Program-made: the position numbers and the translations under genes
Notes under the pieces: generated by a model
What the model was told of the DNA's origin: nothing
The model's database searches: none
What the model saw: only the letters and a program-made list of their open reading frames with translations
Assembly (NCBI RefSeq): GCF_042693015.1
Contig: NZ_CP170544.1
Location: forward strand, 3,658,001 to 3,722,000
Direction of reading: 5' to 3'
Length of the DNA stretch: 64,000 bases
Origin: Sphingomonas_E sp042693015
GTDB lineage: Bacteria; Pseudomonadota; Alphaproteobacteria; Sphingomonadales; Sphingomonadaceae
Part shown: positions 62,433 to 64,000 of the stretch, in pieces
How positions within the stretch are numbered: the first letter of the stretch is position 1
Layout: every line of letters begins with the position of its first letter

Positions 62433-62797
62433 TCGCCATTCTCCACGATCCGGCCTTCGCGCGCGGCGTTGCGATATTCGAGCGCGATCAGCATCCCCTT
62501 GGCGATCCTGAGCGATCCGATAACCGCCAGCGCCGTGAACGGTATCCACAGGATCAGATGCACCCAGAAAGGCGGCTGCGTGCTCAGTTCCAGCGCGACC
62601 GCCAGCGCCGTCACCAGCGCACCGATGCCCAATGTCAGGAAAGCCGCGGGGCCGTCGCCGACATTAAAGCTCGCAAAGGACAGCCCACACGCGCGGCAGG
62701 ACGGCGCGAAACCGACAATGCTGCTGAACAAGGTCTTGGCGCCGCAGCGCGGGCAAAGCCCTTTCAGGCCGCTTTCGATGGGAGTCGGCGTCTTCAT
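62429..62797 (-). CDS. DUF983 family protein
   Basis: The 122-residue protein has two CxxC pairs (CPRCG at 15-19 and CRACG at 34-38), probably a zinc ribbon, then two membrane helices. DUF983 proteins are commonly encoded beside coxC and SURF1 in alphaproteobacteria, but their job is not established. It lies 76 bases after coxC, with a hairpin between. Confidence 0.93.
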   Translation of the reverse strand: MKTPTPIESGLKGLCPRCGAKTLFSSIVGFAPSCRACGLSFASFNVGDGPAAFLTLGIGALVTALAVALELSTQPPFWVHLILWIPFTALAVIGSLRIAKGMLIALEYRNAAREGRIVENGE

Positions 62798-62818
62798 CTC
62801 ATTCCCCGCATAGCATAA

Positions 62819-62848
62819 GCGCCGCCCCGGCCCAGGCCGGAGCGGCGC
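62819..62848 (-). promoter_or_regulatory. Strong hairpin between coxC and DUF983
   Basis: GCGCCGC-C-CCGGCC and GGCCGG-A-GCGGCGC pair with one internal mismatch and a 2-base loop. The T-run after it on the minus strand is weak, so it may act as an attenuator or mRNA-end barrier rather than a full terminator. Confidence 0.55.
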
Positions 62849-62873
62849 TCATCATGCTCTTCCGAAGACCGGA

Positions 62874-63719
62874 TCAGCCGTGGATCGGCGCGCCCCAGCC
62901 GCCCCAGACATAGACGACGACGAAGAGGAACAGCCACACCACGTCGACGAAATGCCAGTACCAGGCCGCCGCTTCGAAGCCGAAATGCTGGGTCGGGGTG
63001 AAGTGGCCCTTATGGGCGCGGACCAGGCAGACGATCAGGAAGATCGTGCCGACCAAAACGTGGAAGCCGTGGAAGCCGGTCGCCATGTAGAAGGCCGCGC
63101 CATAGTTCAGGCCTTTGAAGGCGAACGGGGCATGGGCATATTCATAGGCCTGGATGCCGCTGAACAGCAGGCCGAGCACCACGGTCAGCCACAGGCCAGT
63201 GATCAGGCCCTTGCGGTCGCCATGGATCAGCGAGTGGTGCGCCCAGGTCACGGTCGTGCCCGAGCAGAGCAGGATCAGCGTATTCAAGAGCGGCAGGTGG
63301 AAAGGATCGATCACTTCCAGGCCCTTGGGCGGCCACACGCCGGCCGCCTGGGTGAGCGCCACCGCGCCCTCGGTCACCTCGACGGGGGCCGGGAAGAGCG
63401 AGAAATCGAACCAGGCCCAGAACCAGCCGACGAAGAACATCACTTCGGATGCGATGAACAGGATCATGCCGTAACGCAGGTGCAGCGACACGACGGGCGT
63501 GTGATCGCCGGCATGCGCCTCGCGAATCACGTCCGACCACCAGGAGTAGAAGGTGAACAGCAGCGCCGCGGCGCCGAGCAGGAACACCTTCCCGCCATGG
63601 GCTGCCTCATGCATCCACATGATCGCGCCGGAAGCCAGAATGAGCGCCGCCATCGAACCGGCAAGCGGCCAGATGCTGGGCGGGAGGATATGAAAGTCGT
63701 GCGTCTTGGCTCCGGCCAT
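62874..63719 (-). CDS. coxC: Cytochrome c oxidase subunit III
   Basis: The 281-residue protein has seven membrane helices and the subunit III motifs HDFHILPPSIWPL, FFVGWFWAWFDFSLFP and YWHFVDVVWLFLFVVVYVWG. It is the stabilising subunit of the aa3-type oxidase. It lies 35 bases after the ctaG (Cox11) gene. Confidence 0.97.
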   Translation of the reverse strand: MAGAKTHDFHILPPSIWPLAGSMAALILASGAIMWMHEAAHGGKVFLLGAAALLFTFYSWWSDVIREAHAGDHTPVVSLHLRYGMILFIASEVMFFVGWFWAWFDFSLFPAPVEVTEGAVALTQAAGVWPPKGLEVIDPFHLPLLNTLILLCSGTTVTWAHHSLIHGDRKGLITGLWLTVVLGLLFSGIQAYEYAHAPFAFKGLNYGAAFYMATGFHGFHVLVGTIFLIVCLVRAHKGHFTPTQHFGFEAAAWYWHFVDVVWLFLFVVVYVWGGWGAPIHG

Positions 63720-63754
63720 TTCTCTTGTCCCTCGGGGTTCCCTTTGCCCGTCCC

Positions 63755-64000
63755 TTAACCGCCGTTGCCGGCGGAATCCACCGGGAAGAAGGTGTAGGAG
63801 AGCGTGATTTCGTTGATATCCTTGGCGTCCGGATCCTGCAGGATCTTCGGATCGACGTAGAAGATGACGGGCATGCGCATCGTCTCACCGGGCTTCAGTT
63901 CCTGCTCGGTGAAGCAGAAGCACTGGATCTTGGTGAAATATTGCCCGGCCTGCGAAGGCGTGACGTTGAAGGTCGCGGTGCCCTTGATCGGCTTGTCGCT
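63755..64000 (-). CDS. ctaG: Cytochrome oxidase copper chaperone CtaG (Cox11), 5' end outside window
   Basis: Only the last 81 residues are in the window. They include QYFTKIQCFCFTEQELKPGE, with the copper-binding CxC pair, and the VDPKILQD and TLSYTFFP motifs of Cox11. It delivers copper to the CuB site. The gene continues past the right edge. Confidence 0.95.
   Translation of the reverse strand, partial: SDKPIKGTATFNVTPSQAGQYFTKIQCFCFTEQELKPGETMRMPVIFYVDPKILQDPDAKDINEITLSYTFFPVDSAGNGG

Noticed and set aside
1..64000. tRNA, rRNA, CRISPR, insertion sequence or prophage features
   Set aside because: No cloverleaf-like sequence, regular spacer-repeat array, transposase, integrase or phage gene was noticed while reading both strands.

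Overview
The window is GC-rich alphaproteobacterial DNA, most likely from a Sphingomonas-type organism (Sphingomonadaceae). The basis is the strong G/C third-position bias, a PEPxxWA-CTERM protein, the REP-like palindromes, and the gene order around thrC, SURF1, DUF983, coxC and ctaG. The family assignment is inferred from gene content, not from a search.

Positions 1-18255 hold an exopolysaccharide (EPS) locus of the Wzx/Wzy type. On the minus strand it has a polymerase-like protein cut by the window edge, an acyltransferase, a fused Wzc/GumC chain-length regulator and tyrosine autokinase, an outer-membrane beta-barrel, a Wza-type export protein, three glycosyltransferases and an ExoY-like priming sugar-phosphate transferase. 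A PEP-CTERM protein is divergent from a plus-strand pair (GT2 and polysaccharide pyruvyltransferase). A minus-strand group (GT14-like, GT2, Wzx flippase) and a plus-strand methyltransferase follow. The set would prime a lipid-linked sugar, extend it, decorate it with pyruvate and acyl groups, flip, polymerise and export it.

A haem-binding beta-barrel gene (18266-18934) separates this from a nearly complete flagellar regulon (19011-53295). One minus-strand run reads flbD-like, fliEFGHIJKLMNOP, fliQ, fliR, flhB; a REP-like element lies between fliP and fliQ. Flagellin (fliC) is monocistronic, with a sigma-28-type promoter and a strong terminator. After it come a membrane protein of unknown role, fliA and flhA (with a near-ideal sigma-54 promoter), then a minus-strand run of a compact PomA/PomB-like pair, flgA, flgM and a flgN-like gene. 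Divergent from that run is flgBCDEFGHIJKL behind a sigma-54 promoter with two upstream inverted repeats. A conventional motA-motB pair has its own sigma-28-type promoter, and a lytic transglycosylase follows. The sites imply a hierarchy: a sigma-54 activator drives basal-body genes, then FliA (restrained by FlgM) drives fliC, flgM and motAB.

The last part (53351-64000) is housekeeping: pterin carbinolamine dehydratase, a zincin-like metallopeptidase, ccmA-ccmB, a thrC / M16 peptidase / methyltransferase operon, a plus-strand group (zinc-less quinone oxidoreductase-like, sulfotransferase, VOC protein), and the cytochrome oxidase genes ctaG (partial), coxC, DUF983 and SURF1. Three copies of a second REP-like palindrome pair lie between 52224 and 55507.

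The most unusual observations are the compact PomA/PomB-like stator pair whose A subunit lacks the first membrane helix, the matched set of sigma-28-type promoters ending GCCGTTAA/T, the REP-like element inside the fli operon, and a hairpin that covers the ribosome-binding site of an EPS glycosyltransferase. No tRNA, rRNA, CRISPR array, insertion sequence or prophage gene was seen.
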